From CBDCGJ01 sp965216645 (lineage in GTDB: Bacteria > Pseudomonadota > Alphaproteobacteria > GCA-2731375): a stretch of DNA of 64,000 nt. The notes beneath the pieces were generated by a model that saw nothing but the letters and a program-made list of their open reading frames with translations, searched no databases and had not been told where the DNA came from. This document shows, one piece after another, positions 9,137-18,555 of the stretch. Each line of letters opens with the position of its first letter. Position 1 is the first letter of the stretch. The DNA is taken from contig CBDCGJ010000063.1 in assembly GCA_965216645.1 (NCBI GenBank), forward strand, positions 1 through 64,000, given 5' to 3'. A program made the position numbers and the translations under genes.

Positions 9137-9502
9137 TCATCTCTCGTGATGGAACTGATGATATAAATCGTGTAAATCGATCTTGTTCGGATCGTTTAGA
9201 TGAGTAACCTCTTCGCCACAATGCAGCAGTACTAAATGACCTCTATGTTCCGGCGGTTCGATTACGCGGACTCCGTCCAATACGGCGAATACCCCGAACA
9301 GAGCGGTGTCTATGGCATCTTCGATGATAGTTTTGATGTTGGCTTTGTCGTCCGAGCTTAGCTGGTTGTACCAAGCACTTCGCTCGATTTCCCACTGATC
9401 CGGCCAACGGCCTGGCGGGTCGGCAAGCGTGCTTACTAATCCCTTGACGCCGGAATCGCGTACTCCTTGCTCTACGGCTTTTACGAATGCTTCTTTATCC
9501 AT
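9137..9502 (-). CDS. Hypothetical protein
   Basis: A 121-aa acidic protein starting MDKEAFVKAVEQGVRDSGVKGLVSTLADPPGRWPDQWEIERSAWYNQLS. Residues ~60-90 carry a hydrophobic helix-rich segment, and the C-terminus is histidine-rich (DLHDLYHQFHHER). I do not recognise a family. The reading frame and composition look genuine. It is convergent with the neighbouring small gene and lies in the same AT-richer island. Confidence 0.6.
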   Translation of the reverse strand: MDKEAFVKAVEQGVRDSGVKGLVSTLADPPGRWPDQWEIERSAWYNQLSSDDKANIKTIIEDAIDTALFGVFAVLDGVRVIEPPEHRGHLVLLHCGEEVTHLNDPNKIDLHDLYHQFHHER

Positions 9503-9647
9503 GGTGGGCGGTATCCCTTCAATTTATCATACCGTACTTAGTAAATTATTATTATTTTACAGACTGTTAGGAAAAATAAAAATAGTCTGACACCGAATAA
9601 AGTGATCTACGGCTCTTGGGTTGGCAGAACCTGGGACGGCCGCCGGA

Positions 9648-10338
9648 TCAGCTTTGGCTGCGGGTTTCGATGAGGAGCCAGTTGGGGTCGCGGTGGCGGG
9701 TGTCGCGGGAGAAGGTCCAGATGTCGGTGATCTCCCGGGCCTGGGTGGCGTTGGGGTCGAGCGGTTCGCCGTCCGCGTCTTTGACCACCGAGATGGTTTC
9801 GGAGATCAGCTTGACCGTAACCTCGGCGACGGTGTCGTTCATGCGGGCATCGACGATGTCCGCCGACTTGATGTCGACGATACTGGTTTCCTGGGTTTCG
9901 CGCCGGGTTTCCCGGTCGCCGATGGCTTTGTCGAAATTCTCGTAGACCTCGTCGTTCAGCAAGCCGCGCAGGGTCTTGCGGTCGCCCTCGGCGAAGGCGA
10001 CGACGATCATCTCGTAGGCCATGCGGGCGCCGTTCAGGAACTCACCCGGCTCGAATTTATGGTCGGCGATCTTGATTTGGGTCAGGCCGGCACCGACCGG
10101 GCTGTCGTCGGACCAAAGCTCGGCCTCCTGCTCCGCCGACATTTTGGCGTCGGCCGGACCGCGGCCGGGCATTTGGATGACATTGTCGTCCCCGTTCTTG
10201 GCCTCGCGGTCGCCATAGGCCTCGTTCGGCGGCCGCTCGTTACCGGTCCGGCGGCCGAGGACGCTCCGCAAGCGCAGAAATACCAACCCGGCCACCATGG
10301 CCAGCCAGTATCAGGTCAAAATATTGGCCGTCACCCAT
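9648..10338 (-). CDS. timA: Tim44/TimA-domain membrane-anchored protein, one frameshift near the N-terminus
   Basis: The bulk (from MVAGLVFLRLRSVLGRRTGNERP at 10298) is a Tim44-like domain protein. An N-terminal anchor helix is followed by an acidic linker and a C-terminal Tim44 fold (residues ~85-229, EFLNGARMAYEMIVVAFAEGD...WTFSRDTRHRDPNWLLIETR). The usual start lies upstream at the ATG at 10338 (MGDGQYFDLILA), joined after removing one extra base at about 10299-10303, giving 229 aa. Alphaproteobacterial homologues are membrane-anchored proteins related to the mitochondrial import component Tim44. Divergent from fxsA, the usual arrangement in this class. Confidence 0.85.
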
Positions 10339-10530
10339 TACCGTCGTCCAATGTTTCGAAGTCTCAATTTCACCAGTCGAACGCGCCCCATCTCGGGCAC
10401 CCGAACGCGGGCGCGGGTCCCTGGACCCGTTTTCCCTTCGACTTTAGGCCGAAGGGCGAAATAAGTCCAGAAATCCAGCCTCGCAATACCTATACTATAT
10501 ACATAGTCTTCCAGTCTGCGAGGAACAAGC

Positions 10531-11004
10531 GTGAGATTCGTCCTATTGGCACTCTTTATCGGCGTGCCGCTGATCGAAATCGCCGCCTTCATTCAGGTCG
10601 GCCAGATCATCGGGCTCGGCTGGACCCTGGTTTGCGTGGTCCTGACCGCGATCGCCGGCACCATGCTGCTGCGCCATCAAGGCTTCGCGACCTTGAGCCG
10701 GGCGCAGGCGCAGATACAGTCGGGACGCCCGCCGGTGCTGGAAATGCTGGAAGGGGTCTGCCTGCTGATCGCGGCTTGCCTGCTGCTGACCCCGGGTTTC
10801 GTCACCGATGCGGTCGGCGCGTTGCTTCTGATACCGCCGATCCGACGTTATCTCGCCGCCCATGCGGTGGGCAAGGTCATGGCCCATGGCGATTTCTCCG
10901 TTCGACGCGGTCCCGCCCGCGGCGATGACAATGACGTGATCGATGGCGATTGGGAGGATGTGACGGTCAAAACGCCGGATCCGGACCAAAAAATCCTGCC
11001 CTGA
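10531..11004 (+). CDS. fxsA: FxsA family membrane protein
   Basis: A 157-aa protein with a GTG start preceded by GAGGAAC. Three or four hydrophobic segments fill the first ~110 residues, with the family hallmarks PLIEI (residues 10-14), GxxxGxxWTL and LLLTPGFVTDAVGALLLIPPIRR. The C-terminal tail is polar and acidic (GDDNDVIDGDWEDV), as is common in this family. E. coli FxsA reduces exclusion of phage T7 by the F plasmid. Its normal cellular role is unclear. Confidence 0.92.
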   Translation: MRFVLLALFIGVPLIEIAAFIQVGQIIGLGWTLVCVVLTAIAGTMLLRHQGFATLSRAQAQIQSGRPPVLEMLEGVCLLIAACLLLTPGFVTDAVGALLLIPPIRRYLAAHAVGKVMAHGDFSVRRGPARGDDNDVIDGDWEDVTVKTPDPDQKILP

Positions 11005-11075
11005 TCCGGGCGGCGCTTGAGATCGCCACGCCCCCATGTTAGCCAGTGCTGCCCCCAACCTTTGGAGACCCCCGT

Positions 11076-11560
11076 ATGTCCGATACCGACGCCGCGGCCG
11101 CGCCTGGCCAGCATGACGGCCCGAATATGAATATCGACGCCCAGTATCTCAAGGACCTGTCCTTCGAAAATCCGGGCGTCCCCGACTCCCTGCGCGCCGA
11201 TCAGCCGCCGCCGGACATTTCCGTCTCTGTCGATGTCGGCGCCCGCCAGGTCGGGGAGCAGCAGTTCGAGGTCGAGCTGAGCTGACCGCCGAGGCGAAAC
11301 GGGGCGAGGACAATGTGTTTCTCTGCGAAATTCAGTATGGCGGTTTGTTCACCCTGGAAAACTTCCCGCAGGAGGCGTTGGAGCCGGTTTGCCTGATCGA
11401 AGGGCCGCGCTTCCTGTTTCCGTTCCTGCGCCGGGTCATCGCCGATACCACCCGCGACGGCGGCTTTCCCCCGCTTTTGCTGGAGCCGATCGATTTCGCC
11501 GCGCTCTACCAAAACTCCCGTCAGCCGCAGGCGGAGCCGGGCAGCGACGCGGTTAACTGA
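11076..11560 (+). CDS. secB: Protein-export chaperone SecB, one frameshift
   Basis: The two halves MNIDAQYLKDLSFENPGVPDSL...VDVGARQVGEQQFEVEL and LTAEAKRGEDNVFLCEIQYGGLFTLENFPQEAL...GFPPLLLEPIDFAALY together form a full-length SecB. They are in different frames. Restoring one missing A at 11280/11281 gives VELKLTAEAKRGED and a 161-aa protein, the normal length. The start at 11076 has GGAGACC upstream. SecB holds pre-proteins unfolded and hands them to SecA. It is convergent with dnaQ, four bases from its stop. Confidence 0.93.
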
Positions 11561-11564
11561 CCCA

Positions 11565-12249
11565 TTACCGGCGCCAGATCGGCGCCTCCATCTCGTCGAG
11601 AAAGTCTCTATGGGCGGCGAGTTCGGCCTCGCTAGCCTGATGGGCCCGAGGCGGTCGGGCGATGCGGTCGGCGGCGTCGCGGCCCGCCGGTCCCCGTTCG
11701 GCGGCGGTTTTGTTGGCCTCGGCCAGACCGAAACCGGGTTGGCGGCCGCCGATCAGTTCCAGATAGACCTCGGCCAGCAATTCCGAATCCAACAATGCGC
11801 CATGCTTTTCCCGCTTCGCCAAATCGATGCCGAAGCGGCGGCAGAGCGCGTCCAGACTGGCCGGCGCGCCCGGGAACTTGCGCCGGGCCAGGGCCACCGT
11901 GTCGATCGATTGCGTCGTCGGGATCGCCGGTCGGTTCAGCGCGGCCAGCTCCGCGTTCAGGAATTCAGGTCGAAGCCGGCATTGTGGATCACCAACTTGG
12001 CCTCACCGATGAAGGCGAGAAACTCCTCCGCCACCTGTGCGAAAACCGGCTTGTCGGCCAGAAAGCTGTCGGAAATGCCGTGAATTTCGAAGGCGTCCGA
12101 CGGCATGCTGCGTTCCGGATTGATATAGAGCTGCAGGTGCGGCCGGTCGGCACGTGATTGATCAGTTCGACCGCGCCGATCTCCACCACCCGATGGCCGT
12201 CCCGGGGATCGAGCCCCGTGGTCTCCGTATCCAGGACGATTTCGCGCAT
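11565..12249 (-). CDS. dnaQ: DNA polymerase III epsilon subunit, two frameshifts
   Basis: Starts at 12249 with MREIVLDTETTGLDPRDGHRVVEIGAVEL, the ExoI motif of DEDDh 3'-5' exonucleases (catalytic D and E of DTET). The frame breaks after HVPTGR (about 12143) and again after HNAGFDL (about 11965). Adding one base at each point gives HLQLYINPERSMPSDAFEIHGIS, then FLNAELAALNRPAIP and the ExoIII region HGALLDSELLAEVYLEL, for a complete 228-aa protein. It provides proofreading for the replicative polymerase. The DnaA-box-like site lies 93 bp upstream of its start. Confidence 0.92.
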
Positions 12250-12341
12250 GCCCAACCCTCGTCGCTTCAAGATATGGGATGATAGTGGATCGTGCCTACT
12301 ACAGATAGTCGAATCCTCGGTATTACCGGACTTATCCACAG

Positions 12342-12350
12342 ATTTTTGTG
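12342..12350 (+). promoter_or_regulatory. DnaA-box consensus sequence
   Basis: TTATCCACA matches the E. coli DnaA box exactly. It lies in the 199-bp region between dnaQ and the caiB-like gene. A single box is not an origin, since origins carry several. A 9-mer can also arise by chance, roughly once or twice per strand in 100 kb or more. It is of interest because of the origin-associated genes around it. Confidence 0.4.
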
Positions 12351-12448
12351 TGCCCTTGTGGTTTGCCGGGGCGGCTCATATGCTGGGTTAGGTCGTTTCC
12401 GACCGTTCCCCACCCGCTCGATCCGTGCCAAATCGAGGTAACGCCGCC

Positions 12449-13528
12449 ATGCATCAGGCCTTGCATGACATCACCGTTCTGGAAGTCGGCGTGATGACGC
12501 CGGGCAAGTATTGCGGTTTTTTGCTGACCGGTTGGGGGGCGCGGTCGATCCGGATCGAGCGGGCCGCCGCCGGCGCCGATGAAGGGATCAGCGAGGAGGA
12601 TCTGTTGCTGAACCGGGGCAAGCAATCGATCGCGCTGAACCTCAAGGAACCGGGCGGATCGTCAGGCCTTCCTGACGCTGGCCGAAACCGCGGACGTGCT
12701 GATCGAAAGCTACCGCCCGGGTGTCGCCGCGCGGCTGGGCATCGCCTATGAGGATATTCGCGCGATCAACGACCAGGCGATCTATTGCTCCCTATCGGGT
12801 TTCGGCCAGACCGGCCCGGACGCCGGGCGCGCCGCCTACGATCTGCTGTTTCAGGCCGAGACCGGGTTCCTGCACACGCTGTTTGCCGAGGGTACCGAGA
12901 TTGCCCCGCCGCGTACGTATATTGCCGACGCTGCATCCGGCCTGATGGCCGCTTTCGCCATCTGCGCCGCCCTGCATGCCCGGGGACGCGACGGACAAGG
13001 CCGCCATATCGACCTGTCGATGCAGGAGAGTGTGTATTCCCTGCTCTCCGTCTCCCATGGCACGATCCGCGACGGTGCTGCGATCGGCACCGAAGGATCC
13101 GGCCGCCCGGCTTATAATATCTATGCCACGCGCGACGGCCGCCACGTGGCGATCACCGCGCTGAGCGAGCGGGTCCTGCCGGGCGCTATTCCGCCATTTC
13201 GGCCGCGAGGCGCTGTGGCGGCAGGGTTTGACCGCGGGCGACGTGGCGGCGCGCGAGGTTCTCCGGCAAGGCTTCGCCGGCGGGGACGCGCGGCATTGGT
13301 GCGAGACCCTGTCCGCCCTCGACATCGAAGTCGCTCTGGTGAAGACCCGCGGAGGCCATGGACGATCCGCAACTGGCGGCGCGGCATATGGTGCTCGAGA
13401 CCGAGGATCGCGACGGCCGGGCCTTGCGTCAAATCGGCTTCCCCGCCACCGCCGCGGCGACACCCGATCTGGCGCCTGCCCCGGCGCCGGGCGGCAACCC
13501 CCCGACCATCGGAAGGACGAAAGCATGA
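12449..13528 (+). CDS. CaiB/BaiF-type CoA-transferase (class III), three frameshifts
   Basis: Start ATG at 12449 with GAGGTA eight bases upstream. Frames join as MHQALHDITVLEVGVMTPGKYCGFLLTGWGARSIRIE... to RQAFLTLAETADVLIESYRPGVAARLGIAYEDIRAINDQAIYCSLSGFGQTGP..., then FRHFGREALWRQGLTAGD..., then EAMDDPQLAARHM. Each switch is explained by one extra G (12656-12657, 13181-13183 and 13351-13352), giving 358 aa. ADVLIESYRPG and YCSLSGFGQTGP are diagnostic of the family. It moves CoA between carboxylates. Its stop overlaps the methyltransferase start by 4 bp. Confidence 0.88.
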
Positions 13529-14566
13529 CGACGATCCCCAACGACCCGACGGAAGGCAAGAATTCGGAGCGGCTGAACGAACTCGCCTTCTCCTTCAAGA
13601 AGAGCCAGGCGCTCGCGGCCGCGCTGGAATGCGACATGTTCAGCGCTCTGTCGTCGGGCGCCAGCACGCCGGCGGAGATCGCCGCCTATTGCAAAATCGA
13701 TCCGGAGACGGCCGACCGCCTGCTGATCATCTGCAAGGCGCTGGATCTGGTCCGCGAGGTGGATGGGCGAAATCTCAATCTGGCGGATGTCGAGCGCTTC
13801 CTGGTGCGCGAAAAGCCGACCTTTTTCGGCGATTATCTGCGCTTCACGATCCCGACGGAATATGACGAATGGCAAGGCTTCGCCGACAATCTGCGCGATG
13901 TCAGCTCGGCGCCGCCGCCGTCGAAGCTTTATGACGGCGACCTGAACGATCCCGAACGGGCCCGGGCCTTCACCACCGCCGGCTACAATTCTTCCATCGC
14001 GCTGGCGCATCGGCTGGCCAAGCGGTTCGATTTCTCCCGCTTCCGCCATTGGCTCGACTTCGCCGGCGGGTCCGGCTGTTACGCCATCGCGGCCTGCGAG
14101 CGCCATCCGAATATAAGCGTCACCGTGAAGGATCATCCGAACGTCGTGCCCGTGACCCGGGAGTTTATCGCCAAGCACGGCCTCGAGGACCGGATCGCCG
14201 CGACACCGGGCGATTTTCTGAACGCGGCGGATTTCGAGGGCGAGTACGACCTGATCTCCTTCATCACGCCGTTGCATTGGTATTTGCCGGGACGCGGTCG
14301 TCGACACTCTGCGCCGCGCCCATGCCGCGCTGCCGGCGGGGGGCACGATCCTGATCGTCGGCTATATGCTGAACGACGACCGCTCCGGCCCGTTCGACCC
14401 GGCGGTCTATCACCTGCAGGCGTTGCGGGAGGGGCATTTCACCGGACATGTGCCGAGCGGGCCGGAATATCTCGCCTATCTCGAACAGGCCGGCTTCGTC
14501 GACGGCGCTTACGAGTGGCTGCTGCCGAACCGGCTCGGCCAGATCGAGGCCCGCAAACCGGCTTGA
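13525..14566 (+). CDS. SAM-dependent O-methyltransferase (ASMT/COMT-like), one frameshift
   Basis: About 346 aa after removing one extra G at 14289-14291. The N-terminal ~90 residues form a winged-helix dimerisation domain (SGASTPAEIAAYCKIDPETADRLLIICKALDLV). The Rossmann SAM motif I is LDFAGGSGCYAIAACERHPNISVTVKDHPNVV at ~180-215, followed by HWYLPGDAVVDTLRRAHAALPAGGTILIVGYML. This is the acetylserotonin/caffeate O-methyltransferase architecture common in secondary metabolism. Coupled to the CoA-transferase by an ATGA overlap, so both may modify the same acid. Substrate unknown. Confidence 0.85.
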
Positions 14567-14578
14567 TTTCGGGATACG

Positions 14579-15176
14579 TTACGCAAGCGGAATATCCATC
14601 TCGCCCTTGCCGGCCTGATAGGCGGCGGACAGCGCGCCGAAGGCGTTTTCGATGCGGGCGGCGGCCGGCGCCATCTCCTCCCGCGCCGGCGCCGGCAGTT
14701 CGGCGATCAATTGCTTGATGGCGTAGCCGGTCCAATAGTCGTTGCGCCGGCGATAGGCGCCGTCGGCAACGCCGAAGACCTGATCCAAGATATTCAGATC
14801 ATGCGGAATCTCGAAAGCGTCCGCCGTGTCCCGATAGTCGAAAAAGTAGTAGAAATTATCGAAGCCGGCCCAGGTGATGGCGGAAAGGCAGAGGGAACAG
14901 GGTTCGTGGCTGCTCAGGAACAGGCAGTCCCGCGTGGCCGGCCGTCCCGCCGCCGGCAATTCGTAGAACCGTTTCAGGCAATGCACTTCGCCGTGCCAAA
15001 GGGGGGTTTTCGGCTTCATTGTTGGCGCCGGCGATGACGAGGGATAGGTCGTCCTTGCGCAGTATGGCCGCGCCGAAAGCCTTGGCGCCCTCGGTTACCG
15101 CGGCCGCGACCGTCGGCACGACATCCATTTCCAGTACTTGTAGCAGGCGGTGAAGGGTCGTCGCATCGCCGCGCAT
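14579..15176 (-). CDS. Cytidine/guanine-deaminase-fold nucleoside deaminase, one frameshift
   Basis: The start at 15176 is preceded by GGAGG at the right distance. The N-terminal part (MRGDATTLHRLLQVLEMDVVPTVAAAVTEGAKAFGAAIL...NNEAEN) continues in another frame as PLWHGEVHCLKRFYELP...SSHEPCSLCLSAITWAGFDNFYYFFDY once one extra C in the six-base run at 15001-15006 is removed, giving 198 aa. H-G-E and P-C-S-L-C are the zinc-binding H-[AG]-E and PCxxC motifs of the deaminase superfamily. The substrate could be a free base, a nucleoside or a related compound. It follows the DUF2207 gene by 20 bp. Confidence 0.82.
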
Positions 15177-15196
15177 GGCCCGTACCTCCAAATTCT

Positions 15197-17133
15197 CTAC
15201 CAGCTACCGCCGCCGCCACCGCCACCACCGCCGCCGGAAGAACCGCCGCCGCCGGAGAAACCGCCGCCGCTCGAAAACCCGCCGGAAGATTGCGATGGTG
15301 GCGTGGTGGCGCTGGCGGTCGCCGTCGCCATGCCGCTCGACAGGCCGGTGGCGAAGGACGACATGCGCGACGGATTGAAACTGCGGCCCGAATACCAACG
15401 GAAATTGTGACTGCCGTCGCGGGCCCGGCTGTTTCGCCGCCGCCTCCAGAATGTCGGCGAACTTCTCGCCCCACTGAACTTCGGCCCCGAGGGCGATGGC
15501 GAAGGGGAGATATTTCTCGAACAGTTCGGGGGTTTTTTCCGGCGGATGCAGATGGTCGAGCTGACCTTCCTCCGCGACCTTGAGATAATGTTTGAAACCC
15601 TCGATCTCGTCCATCAGCTTGCGGCCGGACAGGGTCGGCGCTTCCAGCAAATAGCCGAACAGCAATGCGAGGATGACGGCGCCGGCGATCAGGGCGAGGC
15701 CGAGGATATGATCGATATTTGGCGTGAAGAAGTTGAAGAAGTTGGCGCCCACGGGCAGCAGCACGCCGCCGGCCACCAACAGAGGCAGGAAATTCAACAC
15801 CTGCCGCATCTTGCTGCCGCCGTTCAAGGCGCGGCCGATGATCGTGCGGCCGACAGAGCCGAAGACGAAGGTGATCATCGCCGCCGGGACCAGGAAGGGG
15901 ATGAAATCCTCCAACGCGCCGGATAGGGCGGCGACGAAAAACACGATGAGCACCGACAGCACCACGCCGACGATGGCCCAGACCTTGTTCTTGCGGAAAT
16001 TTTCCGCGCCGTATTCCTCCTTCAGCTTGTCGGTGAAGGCGCGGTGGGCGCTTTCGACGCGCGAGGAATACTTGTTGCTCATCTCGACCCGGTCGCCCAA
16101 GGCATAGAGATAGGTGCCGAGCATCCGCTCCGCCGGCGACAGGGGATCGTATGTGCCCATATTCTTTTTGAAGACATAGCTGTCCTCGGCGTCGCCGTCG
16201 CTGATCGTATGGTAGCCCTTCACTGCCAGACTGACCAAAGCGCCGGCGAAGCCTTCATGCTTGGGCTTGCGGTCGAGGATGAATTGGCAGGCGCCCGGCG
16301 ACAGGCCCGCCGGCGGTTCGAAGCGGGCGATGATCGATCCCTTCTTGGGATCGCGGCCGACCTTGTCCCAGGCGAACAGATAGTAGCAAAGGATCAGGAT
16401 CATGCCGAAGACGGAGAGCACGCCGAGCCGATGGTCGGCCAGGAACCAGTTTAATCTGTCCATCGAACTGGGCGGCGCGATGACGCCCTTGGGCCAGGTC
16501 ACCGCCACGGTCATCCCTTCATAGGGCTGCAGCGGCTGGGTTAAGCGGAAGCTGGCATGGTTGTCGGCGACGATTTCCCGGCTGGCATTGCCTTCGGTCG
16601 AGCCCTGGTGGCCCGTCCAGACGGCGACATCGGCAATGCGGGCGCCGTCGGGCAGATAGACGTTGACGCTGGCATCCTCGATGGTGAAATCCCAATGATG
16701 GCCGATGGCATTGAAATAGAGCTCATCTCGATCTTCATGGAAGATCAGCTGCCGGTTGGTGGCGAACTTGATGACGTATCGATGGATGCCCTTCGGCAAA
16801 AACCGGTCTTTGTGACCAAGACGAATGCGGATGCCGTTGGCGATGCCCGACAGATCGACCGTTTCCTCCGTTCCGTCCCGGGGTGGCGCTGACGAAATCG
16901 AAGCCGACGTGATGCTTGTTGCCGTCCCGGTCGCGGTAGATGGTCGGAAAGTCGCGGAAGATGCCGCGCTTCTGTCTGTCGACGCGCAGGTCGTAGTCGA
17001 TGGTTTCGGTGATGTCCAACCAGCCGTCGGCCCGCACCACGATATCGACATGATAGCCCGAGAAAATCTCGCTGGCGCCGGCACTGGCGATCCAGCCCAG
17101 ACAAAGGATAAGGGCGACGGCGACCCGGCGCAT
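15197..17133 (-). CDS. DUF2207 domain membrane protein with Gly-rich tail, two frameshifts
   Basis: A signal peptide (MRRVAVALILCLGWIASAGA) is followed by the DUF2207 domain (EIFSGYHVDIVVRADGWLDITETIDYDLRVDRQKRGIFRDFPTIYRDRDG). About five membrane segments lie between residues ~240 and 490. One extra C near 16881-16885 and one extra G near 15438-15440 must be removed, giving 644 aa. The corrected C-terminus is RDGSHNFRWYSGRSFNPSRM, followed by a serine/glycine-rich tail ending GSW, a hallmark of this family. Its low-complexity coding DNA produces the GCC/CCG repeats at 15200-15300. Usually found next to lemA, as here (14 bp apart). Function unknown. Confidence 0.88.
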
Positions 17134-17147
17134 AATACCGCTCCGGC

Positions 17148-17711
17148 TCAGAACTCCACCTGGGGAACCTGGCGCACGGCTTCCGCTTCCGCCGGGTCGA
17201 GCTCGAAGAATTCCGCCTTCTCGAACTTGAACTGACCGGCCACCAGGTTGGAGGGGAAGCTTTCCACCTGAATATTATAGTCCCGCACGGTGCCGTTATA
17301 GTAGCGCCGGGCCTTCTGGATCTCGTCCTCCAGTACGGCCAGCTGGTCCTGCAGGTCGAGGAAGTTGGTGTTGGCCTTCAGGTCCGGATAGGCCTCCGCC
17401 AGGGCGAACAATTTACCCAACGCGGCGGTCAGGATGCCTTCCGACTGCGCTGTCGCGGCGGCGCCGCCGGTCTGGTCGACGGCGACGTTGCGGGCCTGGA
17501 TGACGCTTTCCAGCGTCTCCCGCTCGTGGCTGGCATAGCCCTTCACCGTCTCCACCAGATTGGGGATCAGGTTGTGGCGGCGCTTCAGTTGTACCTCGAT
17601 ACCGCTCCAGGACTCCTCCGTCCGGGTGCGGCCGACGACCAGCCGGTTGTAGAGCATGATGCCATAGCCGACGATGGCGACGATGACGATAAGAATGACA
17701 CCCAGTTCCAT
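17148..17711 (-). CDS. lemA: LemA family protein
   Basis: A 187-aa protein with one N-terminal membrane helix (MELGVILIVIVAIVGYGIMLYNRLV), then a coiled helical domain. Conserved LemA stretches include RTRTEESWSGIEVQLKRRHNLIPNLVETVKGYASHERETLESVIQARN and LFALAEAYPDLKANTNFLDLQDQLAVLEDEIQKARRYYNGTVRDYN. Length is normal. First gene of the lemA-DUF2207-deaminase set. LemA proteins are membrane-anchored with an outward or cytoplasmic helical bundle, and their molecular role is not established. Confidence 0.95.
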   Translation of the reverse strand: MELGVILIVIVAIVGYGIMLYNRLVVGRTRTEESWSGIEVQLKRRHNLIPNLVETVKGYASHERETLESVIQARNVAVDQTGGAAATAQSEGILTAALGKLFALAEAYPDLKANTNFLDLQDQLAVLEDEIQKARRYYNGTVRDYNIQVESFPSNLVAGQFKFEKAEFFELDPAEAEAVRQVPQVEF

Positions 17712-17739
17712 ATGTCCCCCGCTGAAAAAGTTATGGCCG

Positions 17740-17766
17740 TTTAATCACTTTAATCACTTTAATCAC
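17740..17766. repeat. Tandem 9-bp repeat, three copies
   Basis: TTTAATCAC is repeated exactly three times (17740-17748, 17749-17757 and 17758-17766) between lemA and the coaE stop codon. The TTAA core recurs every 9 bp. This differs from the alphaproteobacterial CtrA box, in which the two TTAA half-sites are separated by 7 bases. Function unknown; it could be replication slippage. Confidence 0.7.
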
Positions 17767-18452
17767 TTACGGATGCGATGGCGGCGATGGACCGGGCGGC
17801 GGGACGGATGATCCGTCGGCCGCCGGTTCGGGCGCCGCTTGGGCGGCCAGCTGCGTCCCGGCCGGCCCGCGCAGGCGGCGATCATAGCTTCGATCCGGTT
17901 CAGGGTGTAGCGTTTTCCGAGGCCGGTGGGCAGGACGACGTCGGCGCGCTGGCGCTTGACCCGGTCCGGCACCTGTTGCGTCAAGATGTGGGCGAATTTC
18001 TCCGCCGTCATGTTGGGCCGGGCCATGACCCGCTGGCGCTGGATGAAGGGCGGCGCGGAGACGACGGCGGTGACATCGCAACGGTCCTCGCCCCGGCCCT
18101 CGAACAGGAGCGGGATATCCAACACCACGATCGGTTGACCGGCGCCGGCGGCACGGGCCAGGAAACGGCGCTGCATCTCGCCGACCATGGGATGCAGGAT
18201 CGCTTCCAGCTTGCGCAGTTCGTCGGGCTTACCGAAAACCCGGGGGCCGAGCTTGACCCGGTCGATCGAGCCGTCGGCGGCGGTGACGCAGGGGAAGACC
18301 GCTTCCACCATTTTCACCGCCCGGCCGCCCGGCCCCATGATCTCGTGGATCGCCGCGTCCGCGTCGAACACCGGCACGCCGAGGCGCCGGCACATGCGCG
18401 ACGCTTCCGATTTTCCCATGCCGATGGACCCGGTCAGGCCAATAATCAACAT
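17763..18452 (-). CDS. coaE: Dephospho-CoA kinase
   Basis: I chose the ATG at 18452 because the product starts MLIIGLTGSIGMGKSEASRMCRRLGVPVFDADAAIHEIM, with the Walker A P-loop GSIGMGKS and the DAD motif of CoaE. The open frame extends far upstream, but that part is non-homologous. The last step of coenzyme A synthesis adds the 3'-phosphate. The C-terminal ~30 residues are abnormally Arg/Pro-rich, while an alternative frame (GTQLAAQAAPEPAADGSS) looks more natural, so one further indel near the 3' end is possible. CoaE is usually adjacent to dnaQ in this class, but here they are 5.5 kb apart. Confidence 0.92.
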   Translation of the reverse strand: MLIIGLTGSIGMGKSEASRMCRRLGVPVFDADAAIHEIMGPGGRAVKMVEAVFPCVTAADGSIDRVKLGPRVFGKPDELRKLEAILHPMVGEMQRRFLARAAGAGQPIVVLDIPLLFEGRGEDRCDVTAVVSAPPFIQRQRVMARPNMTAEKFAHILTQQVPDRVKRQRADVVLPTGLGKRYTLNRIEAMIAACAGRPGRSWPPKRRPNRRPTDHPSRRPVHRRHRIRK

Positions 18453-18555
18453 GCACGCTCTCCCAACTGACGGATTTCCGAGGTAGCCCATCGGCGCGCG
18501 AATGGCAACGTCCCAATATCGCCGGCGGCAAGATCGCGCGGAAAAGGGGTCGCGG

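Larger units (their letters stand above)
8522..9593. repeat. Small island bounded by perfect 15-bp inverted repeats
   Basis: GTGTCAGACTATTTT at 8522-8536 has an exact reverse complement at 9579-9593. A third, imperfect copy (ATCAGTCTGAC) lies near 9077-9087. The enclosed 1.07 kb holds two short orphan genes in opposite orientation and is visibly AT-richer than its neighbours. The layout suggests a non-autonomous mobile unit or REP-like repeats flanking a cargo. No transposase is present. Confidence 0.6.

Noticed and set aside
15200..15300. GCC/CCG repeat that looks like a microsatellite or CRISPR-like tract
   Set aside because: It is the coding DNA of the glycine/serine-rich tail of the DUF2207 protein; no spacers are present.
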